A stretch of 64,000 nt of DNA from Diphasiastrum complanatum (GCA_029204225.1 CM055101.1:60133811-60197810), one strand, 5' to 3'. Shown: positions 11,721 through 24,831, numbered from the stretch's first letter. Translations and numbers: made by a program. Notes: a model not told the origin generated them from the letters alone.

Positions 11721-14070
11721 TCTGCATCCTTGAATGCCTTGACCTTCAAACTTAGTTCTACACAGAATCTTCTATGTGACTCCAAACTTAATGCTTTAGT
11801 AAAAACATCTACTGTCATATCTTGCGTTCTACAGTACTACAATCTGACCTCTTCGTTGAGAACTTTGTTTTTGACAAAATGATACTTCAGTTCAATGTGC
11901 TTACTCCTGGAATGAAATCTAGGGTTGGCTGATAAAGCGATGGCACTTTGATTATCACAAAATAATATCGTCGGAGCATATTGATTCAGACATATATCTG
12001 AGAGTAAGTTTCTCAACCAAATCGCTTTCTTTGTAGCTTGAGAGACTGCGATGTACTCTGATTCAGTGGAAAATAGAGCTATTAAAGATTGCTTGCAACT
12101 GTTCTAGGGGAATGTAAATCTGGAAGTAGATTTACGAGTGACTATATCTCCTGTCCAACTTGCATCTGTGTAACCACTGAGTAAATTGAGTTTGTCGTTG
12201 CCGACTGCTCCATAACAAATGCAAAAGTCTATAGTAGCTCGAAGATATCTCAAGACTCTAATAAGAGCCTTCCAATGTGTTATACCAGGATTAGTCATAT
12301 ACTGATTGAGAGGGTTGACTACAAAAGCCATGTCTAGCCTGGTACAGATCATGGCGTACATGAAAGATTCTATAATAGAATGGTAAGGATACTCACACAT
12401 CTGCTGCTTCTCATGAATTGTTTGGGAACACTGGTCCTTTGACAATTTGAGCCTTGGTTCCATTGGTGAGAGAGCTAATTTGCTATTCATCAGATTATAT
12501 CCGACTAACATGTTGTAGATGTACCTCTGTTGTGTAATGTAGACCAACTTGTGTTTTCTGTCTCTGTGGATTTGTATACCAAGGCAGAAATGAGCTTCAC
12601 CCAGATCGGTCATGTCGTATTCGAACGATAGCATTATCTTGGCTTCTTTTATCATATCGGTACTATTGCTGAAATGCAATGTATCATCCACGTACAAAGC
12701 GATAATGATAAAAGACTGTTGTATTGCTTTGAAGTAAACGTTTGAATATGAAAAGCTAGGTGTATAGCCGTGATCAATAAGAAAAGTATTAATCCTTTGA
12801 AACCCTGCTCGAGTAGATTGCTTCAAGCCATAAAGTGCCTTATGGAATTTACACATGTGAGCTTACCCTCGATAATATAACCTTTGGGTTGCACCATGTA
12901 AATGTCTTCTTTGATAACTCCATTGAGATATGCAGTCTGTACATCCATTTGATGTATTTCCAAATGTGCTACAGTGGCAAATGATAGCAAAAGTTGAATA
13001 GAAGAATGCTTAACTACTGGACTGAAGGTCTCAGTGTAATCAACGTTCTATACCTGAGAAAATCCTCTGGCTACAAGTCGTGCCTTTCTTCTATTGATGC
13101 TTCCATCTACGTTGTACTTGACTTTAAAAATCCATTTGCAATCAACTACGTTTCTGTTGGTAAGTAATTTGAAAATTGTCCACGTCTGGTTCTTGATAAG
13201 AGATGAATACTCTTTATCCATAGCTTCTCTCCAAAGATCTAAATCAGGCTGACTGAGTGCCTCTTGGATAAATGTCAGTTTCTGAACAAGATAAGCTACA
13301 GACTCATCGATATACCGGTTAGGTGGTCTTCTAGTCCTTGAAGATCTTTTGGGTAATACAATAAGTTGATTATTTTCATCATACTGTAGTTGCTAATCTG
13401 CAACATCATTCTTCTGATCCATCGTTGATTTGTTGTTCGTCAAGAGTAGAGGAGTTTGGACCTTCAATAGGAATAGTCGATTGAGGAACTGGAAAGTTCA
13501 AAGTCTCAGGAGAATCTGATAGGTCGGATGCATGGGAACTGCCCTTTCTTTTGAGGTCTTGAAACTGATCTTCAATGAAGATGGCATTCTAGCTAGTGAA
13601 TATCTTTGACTCGATGGGATCGAACAACTTATAGGCTTGATAAGAAGTAGTGTAGCTGATGAAAACACACTTGATACTCTGAAAGAAGAGCTTATTCCTG
13701 AGATCACGAAGAATCTGCACGAAAGCAATACATCCAAATACTCGTAAGTTTGATAAAGAAGGTTTGGTACCTGTCCAAACTTCGAATGGTGTTTTGTCTG
13801 AGAGGCCTTTAATGGAACATCTGTTCTGAATATAGGTTGCTGTAGAAACAGCTTTAGCCCAGAAGCACTTTGGAAGTGTCACATGTGATAACATGCCCTT
13901 TGCTGATTCAACTAAGGTTCAGTTCTTTCTCTCAGCAAGTCCATTTGACTAAGGCGAATAGGAAGTGATGTATTGTTGCTCAATGCCATTGTTAAGGCAA
14001 TAGTCCTTGAATTTGTTGGAGATGTATTCTTTTTTCGTTATCTGACCTCAGTGCTTTGATTCGTTTACCA
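11721..14070 (-). pseudogene. Ty1/copia element, integrase to RNase H, multiply broken
   Basis: From the high end down: integrase core pieces (SDNEKKEYISNKF and a NGLAERK-type site, 13900-14060), then PKCFWAKAVSTATYIQNR and LRVFGCIAFVQIL (13589-13894). A linker follows, then the reverse transcriptase start in other frames (about 12860-13200). Next comes a 250-codon frame, 12856-12104, with FHKALYGLKQ, ALYVDDTLHF (catalytic Asp pair) and the RNase H start YTDASWTGD. The end of RNase H (SKHIELKYHFVKNK) follows in another frame down to about 11750. There are several frameshifts and stops. Gag and protease are missing; homology ends at about 14070. The polypurine tract and LTR start follow directly at 11720. 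Confidence 0.85.
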
Positions 14071-14136
14071 GTTTGATTCTCACACTATTGTCACCAAGAT
14101 GAACAAATTTCTATAGGGTCAAAGATCTCGCGTAGT

Positions 14137-14932
14137 ATAGCCCTCCCACCTGTCAACAAGGGTTATATCACTGGATAGGTACCTAAATATGCATAGATGC
14201 TATTTCTAGTTAGTTTCCTACTTTCTCCCTTAACTCTATTCACCACTAACACTACCCTCCTTTAACTCTACTCCTCTACACTAACATTCAGCATGCTTTT
14301 GGGTGAAGGGAAAGGATAGACAAGAAGAGGAAGAGAGAAGAGAAGAGAAAAAGAGAGAGAGATGAGATGGAGGTTAGCTCAAATGCTCAATGTCATTGCT
14401 TATGAAGAAACCTTAACTAATCACAAACAAAAAGCATGGAAGAGATGGAAATAACAAGCAAACACAACAATAGCATAAGCAAGATTGATTAGCAAATGAG
14501 GATGCTTGAGCTCTCAAAATAGTAGAGTCTCCTCCTCTCTACTAGGCATGCAAATAGTGTACAAATGGTGCCTTTTTATAAAATAAAAAAGGCCCTTGCC
14601 CCTCAATCCTATTGGCTAATATTCACATTGATCCTATCCATTTATCATGGACCCAACTTGATCCAAGGGTTCACAAAAAATACATTGAAAATCACAAGAT
14701 TCATGTGAGTCCAAAATTGGACCCAACTCTAAAAAGTAAACTCTAAGTTTAAAATTGACTTTGGGCCTCAAGTTTTATTTTAATTACAAAGGCCCAAGTC
14801 TATTTTATTTTATTTACACTTTGGCTTGCGTGCTCATTGGGGCATGAGCTTATACGCATAGGATGTCATGCTCTTGCAACACATTTTATTGGACGATTTT
14901 ATTTATTCACTTTGTTGGGAATACCCCCAACA
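14137..14932 (-). repeat. Probable LTR (minus orientation)
   Basis: Minus strand starts TGTTGGGGGTATTCCCAACA at 14932, itself a short inverted repeat. A CCAAT-type box (TAGCCAATAGG) near 14610 and TATTTTATAAAAAGGC near 14580 follow, then a transcribed-leader-like stretch rich in purines. This order (TG end, CCAAT, TATA, leader) suits a U3-R-U5 LTR of about 800 bp. The left end (about 14137) is estimated. It lies next to, but does not clearly belong to, the copia fragment below 14070. Confidence 0.45.
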
Positions 14933-15935
14933 GGACCCACGGCCTGAAGTAGTGCCGGTCCCTGGGCACTCTGCCGGTTTAGTATAGCGTCCGCTTTGCC
15001 CGCCTCTGGTGGATCAGGTAGCCCGTAACATCTTCCATGAAGTTGGGACGATCCAATTTCTTCGAGCCCTTGGGTGTGTGGAAGGACTTGTGGACTCCTA
15101 TCAGCCATTCTTGATCGATCCATGCTTGGAATCGGCGCGTCCAGGGATCTCCAAGGAATGCAACTCAGTAATATACACGAGAGACTGGCAGCTGATCTTC
15201 GACTTTGTCGGAAGCTAGCGCCTTATTAGGATCAAAGAATATTGATGAAAGAAAATCATCCCATTTTGTTTCAATGCCCATTAAATGTTCTAAGTCCCGG
15301 GTGTAAGTGGCTGCCACGTGGACTACTGGATTGGGGCAGTTGATATATTGATTTGCAAACGTGGTGAGAGCCTTTCTGGCATCTACATCCGTAGTCCACT
15401 CATATTCTGATGGTATGATTGGCCAATTAAAATTTTACAATGTGATCTTGTCCAGAGGGGTGCCACATTCCGCCCATTTGGATCATCGTGTACATGGCGG
15501 AAAGTGCGCATTCACCCATAATTGTTGCGGACTCGTCACGTAGGCCCTGATGGCCACAGGGTCTCTTTCGAACAATTGCTGACGCCACTCTGGTTGTGGT
15601 TGGAGGGTAGGTAATGCTTGCAGTTCTTTGCCCTTTATTGTCTGAGCTAAAAACGATATCTGCCAGCCGCCTCTTGATGACTCGTGGGGATACTTTGATA
15701 GGAATTCGTTGATTTTCTTCTCCACGGACTTTGGTCTTTGGAAGGCCCGACTGGCAGATATCGTGCGCGAACCTCTGGATGATGTGGCTTGGCTTTGGCT
15801 AGTATCTGCGCCTTGGCCCTGGTCTCGCATCTCAACAGCCGTATATGTTTGTCCTTGGTCTTGGCCTTCGGACCCTTGATCTTGGGTGAATCCCCCTGCT
15901 ATCTGCTGGCTTTGGTCTTGGCTGGTATTGGCCTG
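14933..15935 (-). pseudogene. Unrecognised protein, one frame with several stops
   Basis: One minus-strand frame stays readable from about 15935 to the LTR border at 14932, interrupted by stops (TGA at 15483, then TAA and TGA further down, and TAA near 14985). It begins with a Gln/Gly/Asp/Ser-rich low-complexity part (repeated TSQ, QDQG words) and then becomes an ordinary globular-looking sequence with SRVYY and RRFQAWIDQEW. I do not recognise the family. Preservation of one frame over 1 kb says it was coding. It could be the gag or an extra ORF of the retroelement whose LTR starts at 14932, since the frame runs into that border. Confidence 0.4.
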
Positions 15936-16650
15936 TGCAGCGTGACGAATCTGAAGAAGAAAGATTCGAGAGGCAGCCTACTGCTATAGTTTCTGTAAAC
16001 CAAGATGGTTCCGGACCAAGCAGAGGAGACAAAGGCAAAGGCATTGTTGTCCCAGGAGGATCTCCTAGAAGGTCGACAAGATCACAAAGAGCGCTAGCAA
16101 GATATGTGTCAGGCAGCTCAACTTCCACATCAGAAGAGTTCTGTGGATTTAGTGACGAACCACATACTTTTGAGGAGGCGATTGAATGTCCAAAAAATGA
16201 CAGATGGATCTAGGCCATGAACAAAGAGATGGAGTCCATGAGGAAGAACCAGGTGTGGATGTTGCAGCCATTACCACATAAGCGCAAGATTGTCAAATGC
16301 AAATGGGTTTTCAAGCTCAAATACGGACCAGATGAGAATGTGACGAAATACAAGACAAGACTGGTAGCGAAGGGATTTTTTCAAAGATATGGTATTGACT
16401 ACTCTAAAACCTTCTCTCTTGTCGTTAAACATTCGTCCCTATGACTTTTATTTGCATATGCAATAGCTTATGACCTCAGGATCCAAATTGTGGATTAGAA
16501 GACAACCTTCTTTCATGGCAAACTAGACGAAGATGTCTATATGGATCAACCCCCAGGATATGTCTCAAATTCACTTCTTGACTATGCATGTAGAATGCAT
16601 AGAAGCATCTACGATCTGAAACAATCAACCCGACAATGGTACAATTAGAT
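15936..16650 (+). pseudogene. Ty1/copia linker and reverse transcriptase start
   Basis: Begins in the acidic linker (SPRRSTRSQRALARY), then FEEAIECPKNDRWI, a TAG, and [37 protein letters not shown] and [20 protein letters not shown] are the reverse transcriptase start. A TGA at 16441 sits where the family has Arg (SLRLLFA), and another TAG follows. The fragment ends near RSIYDLKQSTRQWY at 16650, before the YVDD box. It abuts, head to head, the minus-strand reading frame at 15935. It is a dead fragment from a different copy than its neighbours, on the opposite strand. Confidence 0.85.
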
Positions 16651-17510
16651 TTTGATGAGTGTAAGAATGAGTGTTGTTGGAGTTTTCATGTTAGAAAGGT
16701 TTTTGAGAGGGAGTTTTTCCTTTAACGATGAGGCCTCGTGGTTTGAGAAGAGGATTTTCCATCCTGTCTGATGGGGTGAAGTAGGATTTGGGTCGCAGTA
16801 ATTCATGGTTGAGGGTACGAGCTCTTTGTTTGCATGAGATCTGAATTGTTGTTTCACACAGAGGCATGATAGAGGATATAAGAGCGGGAGAGAGTGGGTG
16901 CTGTGAATCAACTGGACTCTCCATCTCATTACTTGGAATATTTGAAGCACACTCTTGAAACACGACTGTGACCAATATGTGTCTCCACCGGAAGCAAACC
17001 TGAAGCCTTTATTGCAGAATTCCATTGCACTATTGAAGTGTATTTCTATTAGATATCGGTGGCCTCTGAAATCCGGAACACAAACATGAAGAACAATGTG
17101 GATGCGCAACTGATGTTTATTGTCTAACCAACTGATGCTTCCACCTAAAGCACCTCTAGAGCAATGTGCAAGGGCGATTTCAATGCATCCATGATGTGAA
17201 CCAGCTGGTCGTTGATCGACTGACCTGTAGCGACCATCAAGGCAACTCCTAGTGGCTGCCTCACACTTGAAACATGCAGGGAGCATCCTATTACAATAAT
17301 GCACATCTGTTTGGCAGTAGGATTGATCCTTGAATTGCGCTCATTTCTGTAGCAGCGCTACTCCAGAGGTTCACAACATTGCTGAAATGGTGAGCGCGCA
17401 TTCTATCTAACAACCCATAGCCGCTGCAATTCCACAAGCAGCCTGGCTGACAGTGGTGGATCACATGCCCGAGGATCCCTTTCTCCTTTTTGTGAACTCG
17501 TTGAATCATA
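16651..17510 (-). other. Open frames of unknown meaning
   Basis: Two overlapping minus-strand frames (17304-16645, 219 codons, and 17509-17291) are longer than their surroundings would predict. They are Cys/His/Ser rich but show no domain I know. The longer one runs into the copia fragment at its end, so it is not a clean gene. It may be chance in a GC-richer stretch or part of an old element. Confidence 0.15.
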
Positions 17511-19321
17511 TCAGGCTCGTGGGACCTCTGTTGGAACTCACCAGGTCACCCACTAGTACATGCTTTTATAGCTCGATGCCTCTACCATTCGCGGACCTGT
17601 AGAAGCCGTGTGAAGGATTGGCACAATACCCACTCATGACTTGATGGTTTTCTTGACGGCCACCGAGCTCCTCAATTGCATACGGTACATGTCTCTTTGC
17701 TATCAATTCGATGTTAAAGAAATGTGGAATGACACTTGTTTAGGATCCTAAGCTTGCACTTTGTTATCACTTTGATATGGAATGACCGTAGTTTAATAGT
17801 ATGGCTTCTAAAATGTGATGTAGTAGGGTGGGGAAAGAAAAAATAGAAAATAAGCATGAGTCAAACACTCAAAACTTTTGTGTTAATGCAATATCTACCG
17901 CAATTCATTTTTTGAATACGTTGCATCATGTTCTTGCTACTACTAATTAGTCGTACTTGAGTCAACATGCTCGACCTCTTTGAAATAGAAGAGCGGGTTG
18001 TCACCGTACGTGGTTGAAATACACTACCTTGGTTAGGGAGTCATCATAGTCACCTCCATCGTCGGAACTGCCTAGCGAAATACCTAGGCCTGACGCTTGG
18101 CAAAATACCACCGCCTATCAAACAAGGTGGCGTGTATAATTGGCACCCTCACATTGCACAGAACTAATCATGATATACTATAGCATAATCATTTGATGAT
18201 TGGTTGCTTATTTCACCCTGATTGGTTGGACCCTCTAGTGACGTATTCCAAGTAAGTAACAAGCAGCAGACGATGACTTCATTTCATTTGACCTATGATT
18301 GAGCACTCCTATTGACCTCTCTATAGCATTTGTAAGTAATACACTCGGGTGATCTCTAGCCGTGAACCTCGACCATTGTGAAGTACCAAAAATGTTGGCA
18401 TAAGCAAAACTACCCAGAATAGTACCTTGAGTTATAAATATGACCTCATCTCGACAACAGTAGCTACCTCTGGAGACCTAGGATGAGGAGTGCGCTGAAC
18501 AACTCCCCTCATCATAGAGGGGTGGACGATCTAGAGAACGAGAAGTCTAGGCCTCAACACCGATAGGATTGAGATTGCAATTACACCTCCTTGTAGTCGT
18601 GCCTCTGAGGGCCTGGAAAACCCTCATCGGCTGGGGAGCACGGGGTGGTTGGGACGGCCCTCAGGATTGCAAGCGGCATTCCCCAATCACTCTCATAAGG
18701 GCAGTGTGGGCCCTTCCCCTATAGGGCTTCCTGGCGAGACCAATCCCTCGTCGAGAATTTTTTCCCTATCAAGTACCCAACAGTACAGATATCTGATCTG
18801 ATGGCATGACGTCAGCAGATACACTCTAGGTCGTGGCTAATCCGCCACTCTTGTAATTCTCTGATTAGTTGTAGATTTAATTAATCTAATCTAAAAGGTT
18901 ACAAAGAGCGACTATATACTTACTGGATGATACTTGACACATATACAGATACATAGAAAAGTAGTCTCATGCTAGTAAGCAATCAAGACGAAAATACAGA
19001 CAAGAAGTCCGCCTGCGTGCGAGATGAGTTCTGTGGTCAGGATCCATAGAGATCCACACCTCCGCTAGTAAACGAGACATCCATTCGTGAAAGAACTGTG
19101 TTTCTCTCATGCCAATGCACTGAGTGGATCTCCATGCAGTGCTTAAATAAAAAGAAAAAATCAATAAATGATCTTGTAGCCATTGTGCACATGTCAATTT
19201 ATGATGTATGATCTTGAATGCAAATGTGTCTGTTGTTATTCATATGTCTGATTCTTTCATTCATTTCAATTCTGCACATTGGTTGAATTTGTTGATTGCT
19301 ACATTAAATTTATAAACGTAG
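17511..19321. other. No gene recognised
   Basis: Mixed composition, GC-richer around 18.0-18.8 kb. On the minus strand TGTTGGGTACTTGATAG near 18783 looks like an LTR start, but I found no partner. No coding pattern is visible. Confidence 0.4.
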
Positions 19322-19976
19322 ATCTACATTCTGGAGGACTGTAGGAGTGATTCAGTTGGCAGTGTCCAGCGACCACATCTGAACTCCATCCAAATCTCAT
19401 TGAATCGCGGTTGTTTCACTTTCACGACTGTTTTGCGACCGCGAAATTTTCTCATAAAAAACAAGCTACTCTCGGGTAGAGAGGAAAAATTAACACTAGA
19501 AAACTCGTGTAGAGAGAGAATGAGTCCAAAACACCAAAATCTCAATATGACAAAACATGCCAAGGTTTCCCTACATCAAAGTGGTTCGATTTCCTATAGT
19601 GGAGTTGCATGGAAAGTCTACTTAACTGAGTTAACTCAACTACCAAGGATCCACATGTGTAACTACATGCATGGATATTGCATGTACTGCGTGTCACCTC
19701 TCAAAATTGCCTAGACATGTGTGGATCATAAAAACCACTTTGCACGCTGCATGCACTGATTGCATGTGGCTTGCATGCATACTGAATGAAATTGCATGTA
19801 AACTGAACTTTTGCATGACATCAAATTTGAATCTATCTAACTCAAACTCGACCTATTCTAGAAGGCTATGTCCTCAATTCACATACCTTTATGTACAATA
19901 AAGTTTACAAATGGAAATAACATGGTCATGGCCCCAAGACTCGAGATAGGAAGATAATATTTTACTAATCTTCACA
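19322..19976 (-). repeat. 3' LTR of the copia element at 19977-23500
   Basis: On the minus strand the purine tract AAGGAGGAA is followed at 19976 by TGTGAAGATTAG, and the RNase H frame ends in that TAG, 11 bases into the LTR. The outer end is estimated. The U3 part holds a dense cluster of TGCATG/CATGCA words (19666-19817), the RY core bound by plant B3-domain factors. No matching 5' LTR was found near 23.5 kb. Confidence 0.6.
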
Positions 19977-22900
19977 TTCCTCCTTAATATATATGTTCCT
20001 ATCTAACATAGACTTCGAAATTAGGCCAAGGTTAGATCTCATCTTGATAAATACATTCTTGAGCAATGGCTTGGTGAGAAGATCTGCAACACAATTTGAA
20101 GATCCAACATGTTCCAATAAGATCTCTCTCCCAATGACTTTTTTTCTTACAAAATGATGAGCTACCTCGATGTGTTTGCTCCTTGCATGGAACACAGGAT
20201 TATTTGCAAGAGCCTGAGCTGAAATGTTATCATTCTTGATAATTGGAAGGTCTTCATCTCCATAACACTTTAGCTCCAAAAGTAGCCTTTTGATCCATAA
20301 AACCTCTTTTGTTGTGGTTGTAAGAGATTTGTACTCAGCTTCACAGAATGATAAGGATATAGTTGTTTGCTTTTTTGATAGCCAAGAAACTAAGTTCCCT
20401 CCAAGAAAAATTGTGTAAGCACTTGTAGATTTTCTATCCAACTTGTCTCCTGCAAAGTCTGAATCTGAAAAAGCAACCAAAGTCAGATCTTCTCCTTTGT
20501 AGATTTATTTATAATCTAAGATAAAAGATATATACCTCAAGATACTTTTAGCCAACTTCCAGTGATATATCTTTGGATCCTGCATGACTTAGCTTATGCA
20601 CACTAAATCTTAGATCAGGCCTAGTCAATGTTAACCATATAAGTGAGCCAATGAGACTCCTATAAAAAGTGATGTCTTCAAAGGATTTTTCATTATCTTT
20701 CATAGGAACTTTTACAATGTGCTGCATTGGTGTATCTATGCCTTTACATTTTTGAATATTGAATCTCTTGAGCATGGAAAGTGCATATCTACTTTGACTT
20801 ATAAAGGCATGACCTTTCCAAAAGTCAATCTCAAGGCCTAAAATATAGTGAAGAACTCCTAAGTCCTGCATCTTAAACTCACTACCAAGTGCATCTTAGT
20901 CTCTTCAACTAGCTTCTCATTATTTCCACAAAGAATGATATCATCTACATAGATGAGAAGAATAACTACAAAGTTATTTACAAACTTATAATACAGAGAG
21001 GGGTCATATTCACTAAGACAAAATCCGAGTGATATGAGATAGGAGTTGAGCCTTGCATACCAAGACCTTGGTGCTTGTTTTAGTCCATAGAGACTTTTGA
21101 ACAACAGACAAACTTTTGATTCTTCACCTCCTTTCACAAAACCAAGAGGTTGCTCCATGTAAATCTCCTTCTCAAGGTAACCATTGAGAAAGGCATTAGA
21201 AACATCAAGCTGAACCATTCTCCAATTGTGAAAACATGCAAGAGATATGAGTATTCAGATTGTTACCATTTTTGCAACTGGTGCAAAGGTGTCTTCATAG
21301 TCAAGACCTTTGATTTGTGTCCAAGTTAAACTTCTGTTCTTCATGAAAGATCACATCTCTACTAACAGCATTCTTGTCCGTAGAGGGAAGATATACTTTG
21401 TATGTTTTTTTCGTATATGCATATCCTAAAAAAATTCCTTTAACAGCACTAGGATCTTCCTTCTTCCTAGTCTCTAAAGGTACATGCACAAAGCATACAC
21501 AGCCAAAGATCCTAAGATGATCTACCTTAGGCTTTTTCTTATACAATATCTCAAATGGTGTTTTTCCTCCTATTGCAAGATTAGGAAGCCTATTACAAAG
21601 ATAATTTGCACATGCAACTGCTTCTCCCCAAAATTCTTTAGGTAGAGAAGCTTCTAGCCTAATGGCTTTTGCACATTCATATAAAGTTCTGTTTTTTCTC
21701 TCAGCAACTCCATTTTGCTGAGGAGTATAAGAACAAGAAAATTCTCTTTGTATTTCCTCTCTCTCTCACAAAAGTCTTTAAACTTATTGGAAGTGTATTC
21801 ACCTCCACTATCACTTCTCAAAGCTTTCAACTTGAAAGAAAACTGCTTTTCTACATAAGCTTTGAAAGTAAGGAAAACATCATAAACCATGGCTTTAAAA
21901 GATAGCATACAGATCCAAGAATATCTTGTATAATCATTTTGCGTCTCCTTTGCTCTTAGTTGAAGAGAAATGAACATCAGAGTGCACAAGTTCAAATGGA
22001 TGCTTTGTTTTGATGCTTGATCTTGGAAAAGACCTTCTGTGTGATTTTGCCAAAACACAAGCTTCACAGGGTTGAAGCTCCTTTGATAGTGTCTTTGGTA
22101 GTCCAATATTTTTTCCTTCCTTGACCATAGATTGCATGGCTTTGAAATTGGGATGTCCCAATATCTTATGCCACAGATCCTCTTGAAGAACTTTGGTCTC
22201 ATAAGCAATATCTAAAATGTTAGCACTCTCCCTAAAATCTAGTTTGTACACCTTTTCAATTCTAGATCCTCTAGCAATAACTTCATTCTCTCTTGAGATT
22301 ATACACTTGTCAACTTGAAACTTGACATCCAATCCACTATGAAACAATTGTCCTACACTAATGAGATTTCTGGTTAGTCTAGGTACATATAGTACATCAT
22401 GCAAGCAAAAAGGTTTTGATGATGATGCATACAGTGGAGTACTACCTATTCCTTCAATTCTACACTCCACATCTTTAGCAGTATAGATTGATCTTTTTGC
22501 ACCTAGATATAGCATGAGACTTGTGAAAGAGTTTCTAGAACTAGGCATATGGTAACTAACCCCACTATCTATCCACCAAACTTCTTCATTCTTGAAAGGA
22601 AAAGATGAAAAACTAGACATCATTAAAAAATCCTCTCTTTCACTCTCAGCACCCTCACACTCATCCTCATTAGTAAGGTTAGCTCTCTTAGATTGGTTCT
22701 TCTTCTTGAAACAGTTTGATGCATAGTAGCCTTTCTTGCCACAGAAAAAACACTTGATCTTTGACAGCTTCTTCTTGCCACTGGATGTTGCAACTTGTGA
22801 GGACTGATCCTCACCACCTTCGTTGGCTTTATCCTTCTTGAAGTGTTGTTGACCTTTGCCCTTGCATCTTGACTTGTCTCTGACGAAGAGTGATTTGTCA

Positions 22901-23500
22901 TCTTCACCATCTTTCAATGAAAGTATGTTGATCCTCATCATCTTGTTCTCTTGTCTGCTTGTTTCAGCAATGAGAACACCTTGCAGTGTCTCCAAGGATG
23001 GAAGTTCCTCCCTGACAGCATAAGTCTGCACAATATTGTCATACTCATCTGTAAGTCCATTAAGGACTACTTGAACAAGTTCAGTGCTCTTAAGAGCATC
23101 TCCAATACCAGCTAACTCTTGATGAATATCATTTACTCTCATTACATATGATGAAGCACTCTCATCTACTCTCTGATAACTTAAAAAGATTTGGTTTCTA
23201 AGTGTAAGCAATCTAGAAGTATTCTTACTTTCATAGATTGTTTTTAGAGTGTCCCAAGCCTCCTTAGCAGTGGTTCAGTACTGATATCTCTTAACACTTC
23301 ATTTGTAATATTCATTTCTATGAAATGAAGGGCAATTCTGGTTCTTTTATTGAATGTTGCAGCTTCATTAGGTGCTGCAGGTTCTTCTTCAACTCCACTC
23401 ACAATGTCCATTACATCTTATAGAATCAATAATGATTCCATTCTAATCTTCACATTGCATAATTGGAAGATGTTAATCTCTCACTTTTTAAAGGCAATTT
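19977..23500 (-). pseudogene. Ty1/copia element, gag to RNase H, frameshifted
   Basis: The most complete copia copy here. Gag (UBN2 type) runs from about 23480 with AKEAWDTLKTIYESKN, then the frame 23211-21934. That frame has a zinc knuckle CFFCGKKGYYASNC (His replaced by Tyr), the protease WWIDSGVSYHM with its DSG, and the gag-preintegrase LWHKILGHPNFKAM...CEAC. The integrase is split: LRSDSGGEYTSNKF near 21800, then NGVAERKNRTLYECAK in another frame. LRIFGCVCFVHVP (21301-21546) follows. Reverse transcriptase has DVSNAFLNGYL and LLIYVDDIILCGNNE (20859-21218). RNase H has FSDSDFAGDKLDRKSTSAY and SKHIEVAHHFVRKK (19965-20480). The enzyme set covers particle, cleavage, copying and insertion, but the frame breaks and the lost zinc His mean it is inactive. 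The missing 5' LTR suggests truncation at the junction with a gypsy fragment. Confidence 0.93.
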
Positions 23501-23845
23501 TCCGTTCAGGGCTCCGATGTTTACACTCCCCACAACGCCACGAAGACCTTGGTAGAACAAGGCCATACGTCTACTTGTCTCATTATCCATCTGCACTCCT
23601 TTGATGTAAGCGGGTCATCCCAAAGAGATCCATATCTAGCGTGCATGTTCCATAATCTCAGGTAGGGTTGTTTTCTTCTGCATGGCATGTGGTTGAAAAT
23701 TCAAGTGGTCTGATTCCAAAATGTAACGCGCCTCGTCTTTGAATATGCATATAAAACAATGCACATAAGCAAAAAAGACTCATACAAAAAATACTCGTGT
23801 CTCTCGCGGCTATTTCACTACATGTGTAACAGAAGTGTTGGCCAT
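23501..23845. other. Junction between copia and gypsy remnants
   Basis: No coding sequence recognised. The copia gag homology fades here and the gypsy gag frame begins on the other side, so this marks nested or adjacent insertions with lost ends. Confidence 0.4.
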
Positions 23846-24573
23846 CTATAGGCTCAAATGTGCAATGTGACAAAAATCTATTTTTGCACAAGGCATCCAT
23901 TCTCGAGCCCTCGGTAGTGTCCACTTAGGTAATCCACCCAAGAACCATTCGTTTTGCATGGGGACTGGATACTGTGCTCCTAGCTTTCCTATCAAATTCT
24001 TAACTCTTCGAGTGTACTTTCTAAGCGACTCTTTCGGTTTTTTCTCTACCGAATTAAGACGTGCTAACAGTCTTGTGGAATAGCCTATCTCTCTAAACTG
24101 TTTAAGAAATGCTGCCTTTAAAGCATTCCAAATATTAACCATTTTCGGAACTAACTGGCTTCACCAGACTCTCGCCTGCTTGCACAGAAGACCTGATAGA
24201 ATTCTAACTTTATTCTCGTCGATGTTTTTCTTACTAAACTCAAACTATGATAAATAGCTATCTGCATCATCAGATAATGACCCTTTGAAAAAGTCATATC
24301 TGATTTGATAGATGTGAGTGGTGCTGGACTTGCCATATTATTAGGTGGTGGGTTAGGTAGAGGATCCGGTGGATCCAATGACTTGGAACTATGTTCAGAT
24401 GGTGTAGATGTAGTTTCTGAAGATGGTTCACATTCTTGTTCAGATTTTGGCTTTGATGGTGGATCAAGGTCTTGGTCAAACTCAGATTCAAAACTAGAAT
24501 CAGATCTATGCTCCGAAGATGAAGATTCATATGGATTTGATGAATTGGCAAGCTCTCGCTCAAATGTATTCAC
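23846..24573 (-). pseudogene. Ty3/gypsy gag fragment (Athila-like family)
   Basis: Minus frame 24142-23846 has WNALKAAFLKQFREIGYSTR, then LLARLNSVEKKPKESLRKYT, the retrotransposon gag core. It closely matches the plus-strand element at 38.4 kb (LKDVFLKQFREIGYKSRILG). The preceding frames (24573-24151) carry an acidic Ser-rich leader and, in another frame, a match to YDYFKGTSSDDADSYVSQFE. Stops and frameshifts interrupt it. It is cut at about 23846 and lacks pol. Its own primer site and probable LTR lie just upstream at 24814-25830. Confidence 0.75.
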
Positions 24574-24813
24574 AAGTGCTAGGAAAGTATTGTAAAGGTT
24601 ATCAAACGCTTCAAGACTTAATCTTACTCTTATTGGTGAATTTCACAGATTCTGAAAATATAAATCGCGTGCCTTTCTATAAGCTTCTAATCAATGTGTT
24701 TGTTCTAAATGTTTTTGCTCAATAGTTGTGCATGGCTGATCACGTGGCATACATTACATGAATAAGATTCAGCGGTCTTAGTACACTTAAAAATTATGAA
24801 AAGACAAAGATTT

Positions 24814-24831
24814 GACTCCCCAGCAATAGCA
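24814..24831 (-). other. Primer-binding site, decayed tRNA-Asp type
   Basis: Minus strand reads TGGTGCTATTGCTGGGGA. The tRNA-Asp site used by plant Athila-type gypsy elements is TGGCGCCGTTGCCGGGGA. Four differences, all C-to-T or G-to-A. The related element at 37994 has two such changes. Confidence 0.6.

Noticed and set aside
23439-23458. 5' LTR partner for the copia element, from a 14-base match to the 3' LTR start
   Set aside because: Similarity stops after 14 bases on the side where the LTR should continue.
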